A stretch of 64,000 bases of DNA from Streptomyces asoensis (lineage in GTDB: Bacteria > Actinomycetota > Actinomycetes > Streptomycetales > Streptomycetaceae). Positions 52,883 to 61,173 of the stretch are shown here, one piece after another. The notes beneath the pieces are model-generated. The model was not told the origin of the DNA and did no database searches. It saw only the letters and a program-made list of their open reading frames with translations. Location of the stretch: the NCBI RefSeq assembly GCF_016860545.1, contig NZ_BNEB01000003.1:1674001-1738000 (forward strand), written 5' to 3'. The position numbers and the translations under genes were made by a program. The first letter of the stretch is position 1, and each line of letters opens with the position of its first letter.

Positions 52883-54088
52883 ATGACCGTGTGGGACGAC
52901 CTCGTCGGGCAGGAGAAGGTGAGTGAGCAGCTGGCCGCTGCCGCTCGGGACGCCGACGCGCTCGTCACCGCGGCCGGCACCGGCACGGCGCCGCCCGAGG
53001 CCTCGAAGATGACGCACGCCTGGCTGTTCACCGGCCCGCCCGGGGCCGGCCGCAGCCAGACGGCGCGGGCCTTCGCCGCCGCGCTCCAGTGCGTGAGCCC
53101 GGACCGCGCGCTGGGCGGCGCCCCGGGCTGCGGCTTCTGCGACGGCTGTCACACGGCGCTGGTCGGCACCCACGCCGACGTCACCACCGTCGCCGCCGTG
53201 GGCACGCAGATCCTCGCCGAGGACATGCGGGACACCGTCCGCAAGTCGTACACCTCGCCCGCCACGGGGCGCTGGCAGGTCATCCTCGTCGAGGACGCCG
53301 AGCGGCTGAACGAGAAGTCCGCCAACGCCGTCCTCAAGGCCGTCGAGGAGCCCGCCCCGCGGACCGTCTGGATGCTCTGCGCGCCCTCCCTGGAGGATGT
53401 GCTGCCGACGATCCGTTCCCGCTGCCGGCACCTGAATCTGCGCACGCCGTCCGTCGACGCCGTCGCCGACATGCTCGTACGGCGCGAGGGCATCGAGCCG
53501 GCCGTCGCCGCGGCCGCGGCCCGCGCCACCCAGGGGCACGTGGACCGGGCCCGCCGCCTGGCCACCGACCCGGCCGCCCGCGAACGGCGCGCCTCCGTGC
53601 TGAAGCTGCCCCTGCGCGTCGACGACGTCGGCGGCTGTCTGAGAGCGGCCCAGGAACTGGTCGACGCGGCCACCGAGGACGCCAAGCAGCTCGCCGAGGA
53701 GAGGGACGGCAAGGAGACCGAGGAGCTCAAGGCGGCGCTCGGCGCGGCGCAGGGCGGCCGGATGCCCCGCGGCACGGCGGGCGTGATGAAGGACCTGGAG
53801 GACAAGCAGAAGCGCCGCAGGACCCGCACCCAGCGCGACAGCCTCGACCTCGCGCTCACCGACCTGACTGCCTTCTACCGTGACGTGCTGGCCCTCCAGC
53901 TCGGCTCCCGCATCGCGATCGCCAACGCGGACGCGGAGGACGCCCTCCAGCGGCTCGCCCGCGGCAGCAGCCCGGAGTCCACCCTGCGCCGTATCGACGC
54001 CATCGCCGGCTGCCGGGAGGCCCTCGACCGCAATGTCGCCCCGCTGCTGGCGGTGGAGGCGATGACGATGGCACTGAGAGCCGGCTGA
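52883..54088 (+). CDS. holB: DNA polymerase III subunit delta'
   Basis: A 401-residue clamp-loader subunit. FTGPPGAGRSQTAR is the P-loop region (with Arg instead of Lys, as in non-hydrolysing delta'), GCGFCDGCHTALVGTHAD carries the zinc-binding Cys, and VLKAVEEPAPRTVWML and PTIRSRCRHLNL are AAA+ sensor elements. The C-terminal helical collar follows. It loads the sliding clamp. It follows tmk by 80 bp with AAAGGG as ribosome-binding site. Confidence 0.95.
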   Translation: MTVWDDLVGQEKVSEQLAAAARDADALVTAAGTGTAPPEASKMTHAWLFTGPPGAGRSQTARAFAAALQCVSPDRALGGAPGCGFCDGCHTALVGTHADVTTVAAVGTQILAEDMRDTVRKSYTSPATGRWQVILVEDAERLNEKSANAVLKAVEEPAPRTVWMLCAPSLEDVLPTIRSRCRHLNLRTPSVDAVADMLVRREGIEPAVAAAAARATQGHVDRARRLATDPAARERRASVLKLPLRVDDVGGCLRAAQELVDAATEDAKQLAEERDGKETEELKAALGAAQGGRMPRGTAGVMKDLEDKQKRRRTRTQRDSLDLALTDLTAFYRDVLALQLGSRIAIANADAEDALQRLARGSSPESTLRRIDAIAGCREALDRNVAPLLAVEAMTMALRAG

Positions 54089-54215
54089 CCCACCCGGCCG
54101 GCCGGACCGCCCCGAGCCCGACCGGGCCGCCCGGCCGTGGGCCGGTTCCGCGTCGACCATGTCACTCGTCCGTGTCCCTTCGCGTACGTACGGCGTTCAT
54201 GTCATCGCTCAGAGT

Positions 54216-54221
54216 TACGCT
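54216..54221 (+). promoter_or_regulatory. -10 hexamer TACGCT, leaderless promoter of the protease gene
   Basis: TACGCT ends 6 nt before ATG 54228. Confidence 0.5.
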
Positions 54222-54227
54222 CGCTGG

Positions 54228-55805
54228 ATGTACTTCAGGCGCTCCCCCCGCAGGTCCCGTACCGGCGTCACCCTGTTCTCGCTCGCCGCGCTGCTCGTCT
54301 CCGGCTGTTCCGCCGCGGGGCCGACGAGCTCCGGCGGTTCCACGGCGGTGGCGGCGCTCGTCGCGCTGCCGCAGGCCACGCCGTCCGCGCTCGCGCCGTA
54401 CTACGGGCAGAAGCTGAGCTGGCGCGACTGCGGTGTGCCCGGCTTCCAGTGCGCCGGCATGAAGGTGCCGCTCGACTACGCCGCCCCCGGCGCGGGTGAC
54501 ATCCGGCTCGCGGTCGCCCGCAGGAAGGCGACGGGCCCGGGCAAGCGGCTCGGCTCGCTCCTGGTGAACCCGGGCGGACCGGGCGGCTCGGCGGTCGGCT
54601 ACCTCCAGAACTACGCGGGCATCGGCTATCCGGCGGGCGTCCGGGCGCGGTACGACATGGTCGCCGTCGACCCGCGGGGCGTGGCCCGCAGCGAGCCCGT
54701 GGAGTGCCTCGACGGCCGGGACATGGACACGTTCACGCAGACCGACACGACCCCCGACAACCCGCGCGAGGCCACCGAACTGGTCGACGCGTACAAGGGG
54801 TTCGCCGAAGGCTGCGGCGCCCGTTCGGCCAAGCTGCTGCGGCACGTCTCCACGGTGGAGGCGGCCCGTGACATGGACGTCCTGCGCGCGGTCCTGGGGG
54901 ACAGGAGGCTGACGTACGTGGGCGCGTCGTACGGGACGTTCCTCGGGGCGACGTACGCGGGGCTCTTCCCGGACCGGGTGGGACGGCTCGTCCTGGACGG
55001 CGCGATGGACCCCTCGCTCCCCGCCCGCCGGCTGAACCTGGACCAGACGGCGGGGTTCGAGACGGCGTTCCAGTCGTTCGCGAAGGACTGTGTGCGACGG
55101 TCCGACTGCCCGCTCGGCGCGAAGGGCACGGCTCCGGCCGAGGTCGGCAAGAACCTCAAGGCGTTCTTCCGCAGGCTCGACGCCCACCCGATCCCCACCG
55201 GCGACCCGGACCACCGCAAGCTCGGCGAGGCCCTCGCCACCACGGGCGTGATCGCGGCGATGTACGACGAGAGCACCTGGGAGCAGTTGCGCCAGGCGCT
55301 GACCTCGGCGATCAAGGAGAAGGACGGCGCGGGCCTGCTCGCCCTCTCCGACGGCTACTACGAGCGGGACGCCGACGGCCGCTACGCCAACCTGATGGCC
55401 GCCAACGCGGCGGTGAACTGTCTCGACCTCCCCGGGGCCTTCTCCACCCCCGGCCAGGTGCGGGAGGCGCTCCCGTCCTTCGAGAAGGCGTCCCCGGTCT
55501 TCGGCGAGGGTCTCGCCTGGGCCTCCCTGAACTGCGCGTACTGGCCCGTGCGGCCCACGGGTGAGCCGCACCGCATCGAGGCGAAGGGCGCCGCCCCGAT
55601 CGTCGTCGTCGGCACCACCCGCGACCCGGCGACCCCGTACCGCTGGGCCCGTTCCCTCGCCCGGCAGCTCAGCTCCGGCCGTCTCCTCACCTACGACGGC
55701 GACGGCCACACCGCCTACGGCCGGGGCAGCGCCTGCATCGACGCAGCGATCGACGCCTATCTGCTCCACGGGACCCCTCCGGCGAAGGGCAAGCGCTGCA
55801 CGTAG
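54228..55805 (+). CDS. Secreted lipoprotein alpha/beta hydrolase, tripeptidyl-aminopeptidase-like
   Basis: A 525-residue exported hydrolase of the SlpD/SlpE/Tap family. The signal sequence ends in the lipobox LVSGC (Cys near residue 28). LVNPGGPGGSA is the oxyanion loop, VGASYGTFLGA the nucleophile elbow (Ser), TTRDPATPY the Asp and GDGHTAYGRGS the catalytic His. The C-terminal TAP-like domain completes the fold. It cleaves N-terminal tripeptides outside the cell or at the membrane surface. ATG 54228 is chosen from the leaderless promoter; upstream in-frame codons are unsupported. Confidence 0.92.
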   Translation: MYFRRSPRRSRTGVTLFSLAALLVSGCSAAGPTSSGGSTAVAALVALPQATPSALAPYYGQKLSWRDCGVPGFQCAGMKVPLDYAAPGAGDIRLAVARRKATGPGKRLGSLLVNPGGPGGSAVGYLQNYAGIGYPAGVRARYDMVAVDPRGVARSEPVECLDGRDMDTFTQTDTTPDNPREATELVDAYKGFAEGCGARSAKLLRHVSTVEAARDMDVLRAVLGDRRLTYVGASYGTFLGATYAGLFPDRVGRLVLDGAMDPSLPARRLNLDQTAGFETAFQSFAKDCVRRSDCPLGAKGTAPAEVGKNLKAFFRRLDAHPIPTGDPDHRKLGEALATTGVIAAMYDESTWEQLRQALTSAIKEKDGAGLLALSDGYYERDADGRYANLMAANAAVNCLDLPGAFSTPGQVREALPSFEKASPVFGEGLAWASLNCAYWPVRPTGEPHRIEAKGAAPIVVVGTTRDPATPYRWARSLARQLSSGRLLTYDGDGHTAYGRGSACIDAAIDAYLLHGTPPAKGKRCT

Positions 55806-55815
55806 TGGCTGGTCA

Positions 55816-55846
55816 CAGGCCTCGGAGGCAGGGCTTCCGGGGCCTG
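55816..55846 (+). terminator. Terminator of the protease gene
   Basis: CAGGCC/GGCCTG pairs at the base with a G/C-rich inner stem, 11 bp after the stop. Confidence 0.6.
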
Positions 55847-55914
55847 TTCGGAGCACCCCCGGAAACTGTGTAGACTTACCGACGTTGCTGATCGCACCAT
55901 GGTGTGGACAGCGC

Positions 55915-55988
55915 GCCGCCTTAGCTCAGATGGCCAGAGCAACGCACTCGTAATGCGTAGGTCTCGGGTTCGAATCCCGAAGGCGGCT
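55915..55988 (+). tRNA. tRNA-Thr (anticodon CGU)
   Basis: Acceptor stem GCCGCCT/AGGCGGC with discriminator T. The anticodon stem ACGCA/TGCGT encloses the loop CTCGTAA, so the anticodon is CGU. T loop GGGTTCGAATCCC. It lies upstream of the exopolysaccharide operon. I see no second copy of its 3' end in the window. Confidence 0.97.
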
Positions 55989-55994
55989 CTGTGG

Positions 55995-56031
55995 AAGCCC
56001 CAGAACTCACTCGCCGTGATCTGGGGCTTTT
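55995..56031 (+). terminator. Rho-independent terminator of tRNA-Thr
   Basis: AGCCCCAGA pairs with TCTGGGGCT and is followed by TTTGCTTT. Confidence 0.85.
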
Positions 56032-56554
56032 GCTTTGCCCGGAGGCCTGCGTGGCGACCGGCGGCGGCCCCCGGGGGGTGAGGGTCGCGGGCGAACCCGT
56101 GGCCGGGATCCGTTCCTCGGTTTGCGGGTTTCGGAAGCTGCACGCGAGATGGCGTTCCGGTGAGCCGGCTGTTTCGTCCGTTCACCCACCCAGGACACCG
56201 TGTTGTGATCTGCGTCACAGGTGATTTGCTTTCGTGAATGCTGCGAACGGCTTTGCTGCGAGCGGCCGGCGTGCGGTGCGGGACCTGGTGCGTGAGGGTT
56301 CAAGTTCCCTGTTCGCAAGCGATGATGACGGATCGTCAGTTGTGTGGCCGACGCGCCGGAGCGGGCCGTCCGGCGGGGAAGTGGCCGTCGTGGCGCCGGT
56401 CGTCCTGTGAACGTTTTGTGCATGTGGCAGGTGAATTTTGTGTTGCCCGTGTGTCGGGAGGGATCGTTTCGGCTCTAGATTTCGCCGTGTAAAGCGCGAA
56501 CATCGCACATTCGCCCATGTGTTGGGCAACGCTCCGACTGGGGGGTCTGGGTTC
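56032..56554. other. Upstream region of the exopolysaccharide operon
   Basis: About 520 bp with lower GC than average. It holds a perfect Crp operator at 56204-56219 and a possible -10 (TAGATT, 56476-56481) with TGTCGG 18 bp upstream. The stretch before the first gene has a GGGGGGTCTGG ribosome-binding region. No gene is supported. Confidence 0.55.
56204..56219. promoter_or_regulatory. Perfect Crp operator
   Basis: TGTGATCTGCGTCACA is TGTGA-N6-TCACA without mismatch and also fits GTG-N6-GNCAC, the motif I recall for Streptomyces Crp. It lies about 336 bp before the glycosyltransferase start. Confidence 0.7.
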
Positions 56555-57850
56555 GTGTCGAGCTTCTTCGACGATTTCTGGTCATGGGTGGTCACGGTGA
56601 CCGCCGAGACGTCCTGGCGCGAGGTGATGCCCCTGGGGCTCGCCGGCGTCTTCGTCTGGGCGTTGTGGCTCTCCCGGGCGGTGCTGTCCCGGTTCGCCAA
56701 GCCGGTGGTGAACAACTACCGGACGACCGTGTCCGTGGTGGTCCCCGCCTACCGCGAGGACGCGGACATCCTGGTCGACTGCCTGGACACCTGGCTGGCC
56801 CAGGATCCCACCGAGGTCATCATCGTCCCGGACGTGGACGACACCGAGGTCCTGCGCAGGCTGGCGCTGGTGGAGGACCCCCGCGTCCGGGTGCTGGCGT
56901 TCGAGCACCGCGGCAAGCGGTCGGCGCTGGGCGTGGGCATCCGCGCCGCGACGAGCGAGCTCGTGGTGCTGGTGGACTCCGACACGCGCTGGGAGCCGGG
57001 GCTGCTCGCCGCCGTGCAGATGCCGTTCGTCGACCCCACGGTCGGCGGGGTGGGCACCCAGCAGAACGTCTACCAGCGCCGTACCAGCGTCTGGCGGCGC
57101 ATCGCCGACTGGCTGGTCAACCTCCGCTACTACGACTACGTCCCGGCGATGGGGCGCGCGGGCGCCGTGGCCTGTCTGTCCGGCCGTACCGCCGCCTACC
57201 GGCGGGCCGCGATCGAGCCGGTCCTCGACAACCTGGAGAACGAGTTCTTCCTGGGCCGCCGGTGCGTCGCCGGTGACGACGGACGGCTGACCTGGCTGGT
57301 GCTGGCCTCCGGCTACAAGACGGTGCACCAGTCGTCCGCGCGGGCGATGTCGATGTTCCCCTCGTCGCTGCGGGCCTTCGTCAAGCAGCGGGTGCGCTGG
57401 AGCCGCAACTCCTACCGCTGCTACCTGACCGCGCTCTACAAGGGCTGGCTGTGGCGCGTCCCGCTCGTCACCAAGATCACCGTGCTCCAGATCCTGCTGA
57501 CGCCGGTGACGATGGGCATGGCGCTCGGGTACCTGCTCTTCAGCCGGCTGGAGCTGACCGGCCGGGGTGTCGTCCTCGTGCTGATCTGGCTGCTCGTGGG
57601 ACGCGGCATCCGCGGCTACTCCCATCTGCGCAGGCATCCGCAGGAGGTGCTGCTGCTGCCGGTGCTGGCCCTCGTGGTCATCATGATCTCGCTGCCGATC
57701 AAGCTGTACGCGTTCGTCACCATGAACAAGCAGGGCTGGCTGACCCGCACCAGCGACAGCGTCGGCGGCGAGGGGCAGGACTCCGCGTCCCTCGGCGGCG
57801 CGGCGCGCCCGGCCACGGCCCCTTCCTTCGCGGAGGTGCAGCAGTCATGA
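56555..57850 (+). CDS. Processive family-2 glycosyltransferase (polysaccharide synthase)
   Basis: A 431-residue membrane synthase of the hyaluronan/cellulose/Alg8 class. An N-terminal helix (PLGLAGVFVWALWLSRAVL) precedes the catalytic domain VSVVVPAYREDADIL, with VDSDTRW as the DxD metal motif, GDDGRLT as the general-base Asp motif and KQRVRWSRNSY as the Q-x-x-R-W product-channel motif. Four C-terminal helices follow. It probably elongates a beta-linked uronic-acid or hexosamine polymer while exporting it. GTG 56555 has a G-rich upstream site. Its TGA overlaps the next ATG (57847). Confidence 0.92.
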   Translation: MSSFFDDFWSWVVTVTAETSWREVMPLGLAGVFVWALWLSRAVLSRFAKPVVNNYRTTVSVVVPAYREDADILVDCLDTWLAQDPTEVIIVPDVDDTEVLRRLALVEDPRVRVLAFEHRGKRSALGVGIRAATSELVVLVDSDTRWEPGLLAAVQMPFVDPTVGGVGTQQNVYQRRTSVWRRIADWLVNLRYYDYVPAMGRAGAVACLSGRTAAYRRAAIEPVLDNLENEFFLGRRCVAGDDGRLTWLVLASGYKTVHQSSARAMSMFPSSLRAFVKQRVRWSRNSYRCYLTALYKGWLWRVPLVTKITVLQILLTPVTMGMALGYLLFSRLELTGRGVVLVLIWLLVGRGIRGYSHLRRHPQEVLLLPVLALVVIMISLPIKLYAFVTMNKQGWLTRTSDSVGGEGQDSASLGGAARPATAPSFAEVQQS

Positions 57851-59751
57851 CACGACGTCACCTTCTGTCCGGTGTACGCGCGGTGGCCGTCCTCGCCCTC
57901 GCGACCGGTGCGCTGTTCGCCTCCGCCGCCGGCGCACCCGCCGCCGACGACGACAAGCCGCAGGTCAACGCCACGGACGCGGAGAACGAGACGGCGCTCG
58001 TCGCCGCGGAGGACCACCGGCTCGACCAGGTCCGCGCGGTGGCCGCCGTCGCCCCGCTCAAGGGCGGCCAGTGGAAGGCGCCGTACCGGCTGGACACCGG
58101 CAGCGGCTACACCCTGGTCCTGACCCAGCGCAGCAACGCCTACACCGTCTCCGACCTGCTGCGGCTCGCCCCGCAGACGTTCGTCCGCGAGCGGGACGGC
58201 TCCTATCTGCTGACCGAGAACCTGTACCTCAACGCCGGGGCCAAGCTGAAGCTGTCCAACCCCGGCGGACTGACGCTGCGCATGGCCAGCAGCAACCGGG
58301 GCTTCGTGAGCATCGTGTCGTTCGGCGGGCGCCTCACCCTGGAGGGCACCCCGCAGGCCCCCATGCGGATCACCGCCTGGGACGACAGGAAGAACAAGCC
58401 CGACACGGACGTCCGGGACGGCCGGGCCTACATCCGTGCCATCGGCGGCCAGTTCTCCATGACGTACGCCAAGGTCAGCGACCTCGGGTTCTGGAGCGGC
58501 CGCACCGGCGGCCTGAGCCTCACCGGCACCGACCGCCCCGACACCGGCAACATCAGGGACTCGAAGGCGTCCTCGGACTCCGACGCGAGCAGCGGTGACG
58601 TGGTGGCCCAGCCCTCCGGTTCGCTGGCCACGCCGGACACCCGGTTCTCCGTGCCCAGCCTGTCCTACGTCTCCGCGGAGATAGGGCACTCCACCCTCAC
58701 CGGCAACGCGTACGGCATGTTCATCTCCGGCGCCAACGGGGTCAGCATCAGCGACAGCACCGTGCAGCGGAGTCTGGAACACGGCGTGGTCCTGCACCGG
58801 TTCGTCACCAGCGCGGTGGTCGAGCGGACCGTCTCCAAGGACAACGGCGGCGACGGGTTCGTGCTGGCGCGCGCGACCGAGCAGGTCCGGATCAGCGGCT
58901 CCACGGCCACCGGCAACGGCGGCAACGGCTTCACGCTCAGCGGCCGTCCGCTCGCCAGCGGCCCCTCGGCCTCGGGCGAGTCCATCAGCAGCTACGGCTC
59001 CAACTCGGTGTCCGACAGCACCGCCGAGGACAACGGCCACTACGGCATCGAGATCTTCGGCGGCACGGACGTCGGCGTGCAGAACAACCGGGTCGTCGGC
59101 GGTGACATGGGCATCGTGGCCCGCAAGGACGCCACCAAGGTGGCCATCACCGGCAACCACCTCAGCGGCCAGTCCCGGCAGGGCATCTCGGTGCGCGACG
59201 GCGTGACCGCCGCGACGATCACCGGCAACATCGTCGAGAGCACCGACACCGGCATCTACGTACGGGACTCGGTCGGCGAGATACGCGGCAACACCGTCCA
59301 GGACGGCACCAACCACGGCATCAGTCTCGTCGGATCGGTGGACGACTCGCTGGTCTCGTACAACGTCATCTCGGGGGTCGGTCCGAGCGCGGTGGACACC
59401 ACCCGCGCCCACGGCGGCATCACCGTCAAGCAGAACCAGACGTTCGCCTGGCACGACACCAGCTCCTTCTGGATCAAGTTCCGGCACTACGCCAGTCCCA
59501 TGACCCTGCTCTGGGCGGGCATCCTGCTGCTCATCCTGATCTCCGCGGCGCTGGGCGGCCGGCAGAGCCGCCGTGGCGCGGGCCGGGGAACGCCGGGCGG
59601 CCACCCGTACGCGGACAAGCGGCCGCTGGCCGGCGCCGTCAAGGAGGTTCCCGTCCGGCGCGAACCGCGGCACGGCCCGCTCGCGGCGGACGACACGGAA
59701 CCCGCCGACCTGCGTGAGCTGACCCCGCAGCCCGCCGAGGCCGGGTCCTAG
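57847..59751 (+). CDS. Secreted right-handed beta-helix protein with C-terminal anchor
   Basis: A 634-residue protein. The signal peptide ends near residue 33 (SAAGAPAADDDK). Residues about 230-520 are a parallel beta-helix of repeating 22-26-residue coils (SISDSTVQRSLEHGVVLHR, STATGNGGNGFTLSG, NNRVVGGDMGIVARKD). One C-terminal membrane helix (MTLLWAGILLLILISAALGG) precedes a basic cytoplasmic tail. The coil EHGVVLHRFV resembles the active-site region I recall from alginate C5-epimerase AlgG (KHGIIISREV), which suggests polymer epimerisation or guiding. It could instead be a lyase-like CASH protein. ATGA overlap with the synthase gene. Confidence 0.88.
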   Translation: MTRRHLLSGVRAVAVLALATGALFASAAGAPAADDDKPQVNATDAENETALVAAEDHRLDQVRAVAAVAPLKGGQWKAPYRLDTGSGYTLVLTQRSNAYTVSDLLRLAPQTFVRERDGSYLLTENLYLNAGAKLKLSNPGGLTLRMASSNRGFVSIVSFGGRLTLEGTPQAPMRITAWDDRKNKPDTDVRDGRAYIRAIGGQFSMTYAKVSDLGFWSGRTGGLSLTGTDRPDTGNIRDSKASSDSDASSGDVVAQPSGSLATPDTRFSVPSLSYVSAEIGHSTLTGNAYGMFISGANGVSISDSTVQRSLEHGVVLHRFVTSAVVERTVSKDNGGDGFVLARATEQVRISGSTATGNGGNGFTLSGRPLASGPSASGESISSYGSNSVSDSTAEDNGHYGIEIFGGTDVGVQNNRVVGGDMGIVARKDATKVAITGNHLSGQSRQGISVRDGVTAATITGNIVESTDTGIYVRDSVGEIRGNTVQDGTNHGISLVGSVDDSLVSYNVISGVGPSAVDTTRAHGGITVKQNQTFAWHDTSSFWIKFRHYASPMTLLWAGILLLILISAALGGRQSRRGAGRGTPGGHPYADKRPLAGAVKEVPVRREPRHGPLAADDTEPADLRELTPQPAEAGS

Positions 59752-59868
59752 GCGGTGTCCGGCACCCCCTGGTCCCGCTGACCCCGTACCGCACCACCCG
59801 CCACCACCCGCCCCTGACCGCCACGTTCCCAGCCGACTGCCCCACCGGACGGACCGGAGTTGCCGCCC

Positions 59869-61080
59869 ATGTCTTCCACGCCGACCACGCCGTCGACCCC
59901 GCCGCCGACCCCGCCGTCGACCCCCGAGGACAACCGGTCCCGGCACCTGGCCGTCTGGCTGGCCGGCGGAGCCCTCCTCGTGGCGCTCGCCGCGCTCGTC
60001 GTCGCCGTGACGGGCGGCGGCGGGGCGGAGCCCGCGGTGACGGCCGGGGCGAGCACCGCGGGGCCCAGGTCCTGGGCGACCGAGGTCCCCGCGTCCGAGG
60101 CCGCGCCGTCGGCCCTGCCGACCCGGTCGGGCACGGCACGGGCGCAGAGCTCACAGGCCACCCGGGGCTCGGTTCCCGACACGGCGGTCACCTGTCCCGC
60201 GCCGGACGTCAAGGTGAGTGACGCGGCCACCCTCGAGCAGGCCCTGGCGCAGGCGCGGCCCGGCGACAGCATCGCCCTCGCGGACGGCACCTACCTCGGC
60301 AACTTCACCGCAGAGGCGTCCGGTACGGCGGCCAAGCCGGTGTTCCTGTGCGGCGGTTCCGGCGCGGTCTTGGACGGCGGCGGCACCGACGACGGATACG
60401 CCTTCCACCTGAACCACGTCGCCTACTGGCGGCTGGTCGGCTTCACGGTCCGCGACGCGCAGAAGGGCGTCATGGCGGACGGTGTGGTGGGCACCGTCAT
60501 CCAGGGTCTCACCGTCGAACAGATCGGTGACGAGGCGATCCACCTGCGCGGATTCAGCTCGGACAACATGGTCCGGGACAACACCGTCCGCACCACCGGG
60601 CTGCGCCGTGAGAAGTACGGCGAGGGCGTCTACATCGGCACCGCCGAGTCCAACTGGTGCACGGTGACCGCCTGCAAGCCCGACACCAGCGACCGCAACG
60701 TGGTGCTGAACAACCACATCAGCGACACGACCGCCGAGTCCGTCGACATCAAGGAGGGCACCAGCGACGGCAAGGTCGTCGGCAACACCTTCGACGGATC
60801 GAAACTGAGCGGCTCCCACAACAACGACTCCTGGGTCGATGTGAAGGGCAACGGCTGGCTGTTGCAGGGCAACACCGGAAGCCACTCCCCGCAGGACGGC
60901 TTCCAGACCCACCGGATCGTCGACGGCTGGGGCACCGGCAACACCTTCCGGGGCAACACCGCCGACGTGGACGGCCCCGGCTACGGCTTCCACCTCACGT
61001 CCGACGGCAACAAGGTCACCTGCGACAACAAGGCGAACGGCGCGGGCGACGGCCTCGCGAACACTCCCTGCACCTCCTGA
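59869..61080 (+). CDS. N-terminally anchored right-handed beta-helix protein
   Basis: A 403-residue protein. A Pro/Thr-rich cytoplasmic start (to residue 25) is followed by one membrane helix (LAVWLAGGALLVALAALVVAV), a Ser/Thr/Pro linker, then a beta-helix from about residue 105 (VSDAATLEQALAQARPGDSIALADGTY, ILDGGG-type coil near 170, then IHLRGFSSDNMVRDNTVR). Cys pairs (VTCPAP, LCGGSG, WCTVTACKP) may form disulphides. The start is reminiscent of PL6-type lyases and NosD/AlgG-like proteins. ATG 59869 with CCGGAG upstream; a TTG at 59860 is possible. Position in the operon implies action on the same polymer. Confidence 0.85.
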   Translation: MSSTPTTPSTPPPTPPSTPEDNRSRHLAVWLAGGALLVALAALVVAVTGGGGAEPAVTAGASTAGPRSWATEVPASEAAPSALPTRSGTARAQSSQATRGSVPDTAVTCPAPDVKVSDAATLEQALAQARPGDSIALADGTYLGNFTAEASGTAAKPVFLCGGSGAVLDGGGTDDGYAFHLNHVAYWRLVGFTVRDAQKGVMADGVVGTVIQGLTVEQIGDEAIHLRGFSSDNMVRDNTVRTTGLRREKYGEGVYIGTAESNWCTVTACKPDTSDRNVVLNNHISDTTAESVDIKEGTSDGKVVGNTFDGSKLSGSHNNDSWVDVKGNGWLLQGNTGSHSPQDGFQTHRIVDGWGTGNTFRGNTADVDGPGYGFHLTSDGNKVTCDNKANGAGDGLANTPCTS

Positions 61081-61173
61081 CGGCACCTTCCTCCCCTGCT
61101 TCTCCCTCCCTTCCGCAGGCCGTGACCGGCCCGTGCGGCGGGCCGACACGCCCCGACACCCCTGGAGACCACC

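Noticed and set aside
55915..55988. tRNA-Thr as an integration site of a mobile island carrying the polysaccharide genes
   Set aside because: No integrase, excisionase or repeated tRNA 3' end was found up to the window end, and a normal terminator follows the tRNA.
56438..56554. Possible c-di-AMP or c-di-GMP riboswitch before the synthase gene
   Set aside because: I could not match the conserved cores of either class. Regulatory potential is better explained by the Crp site.
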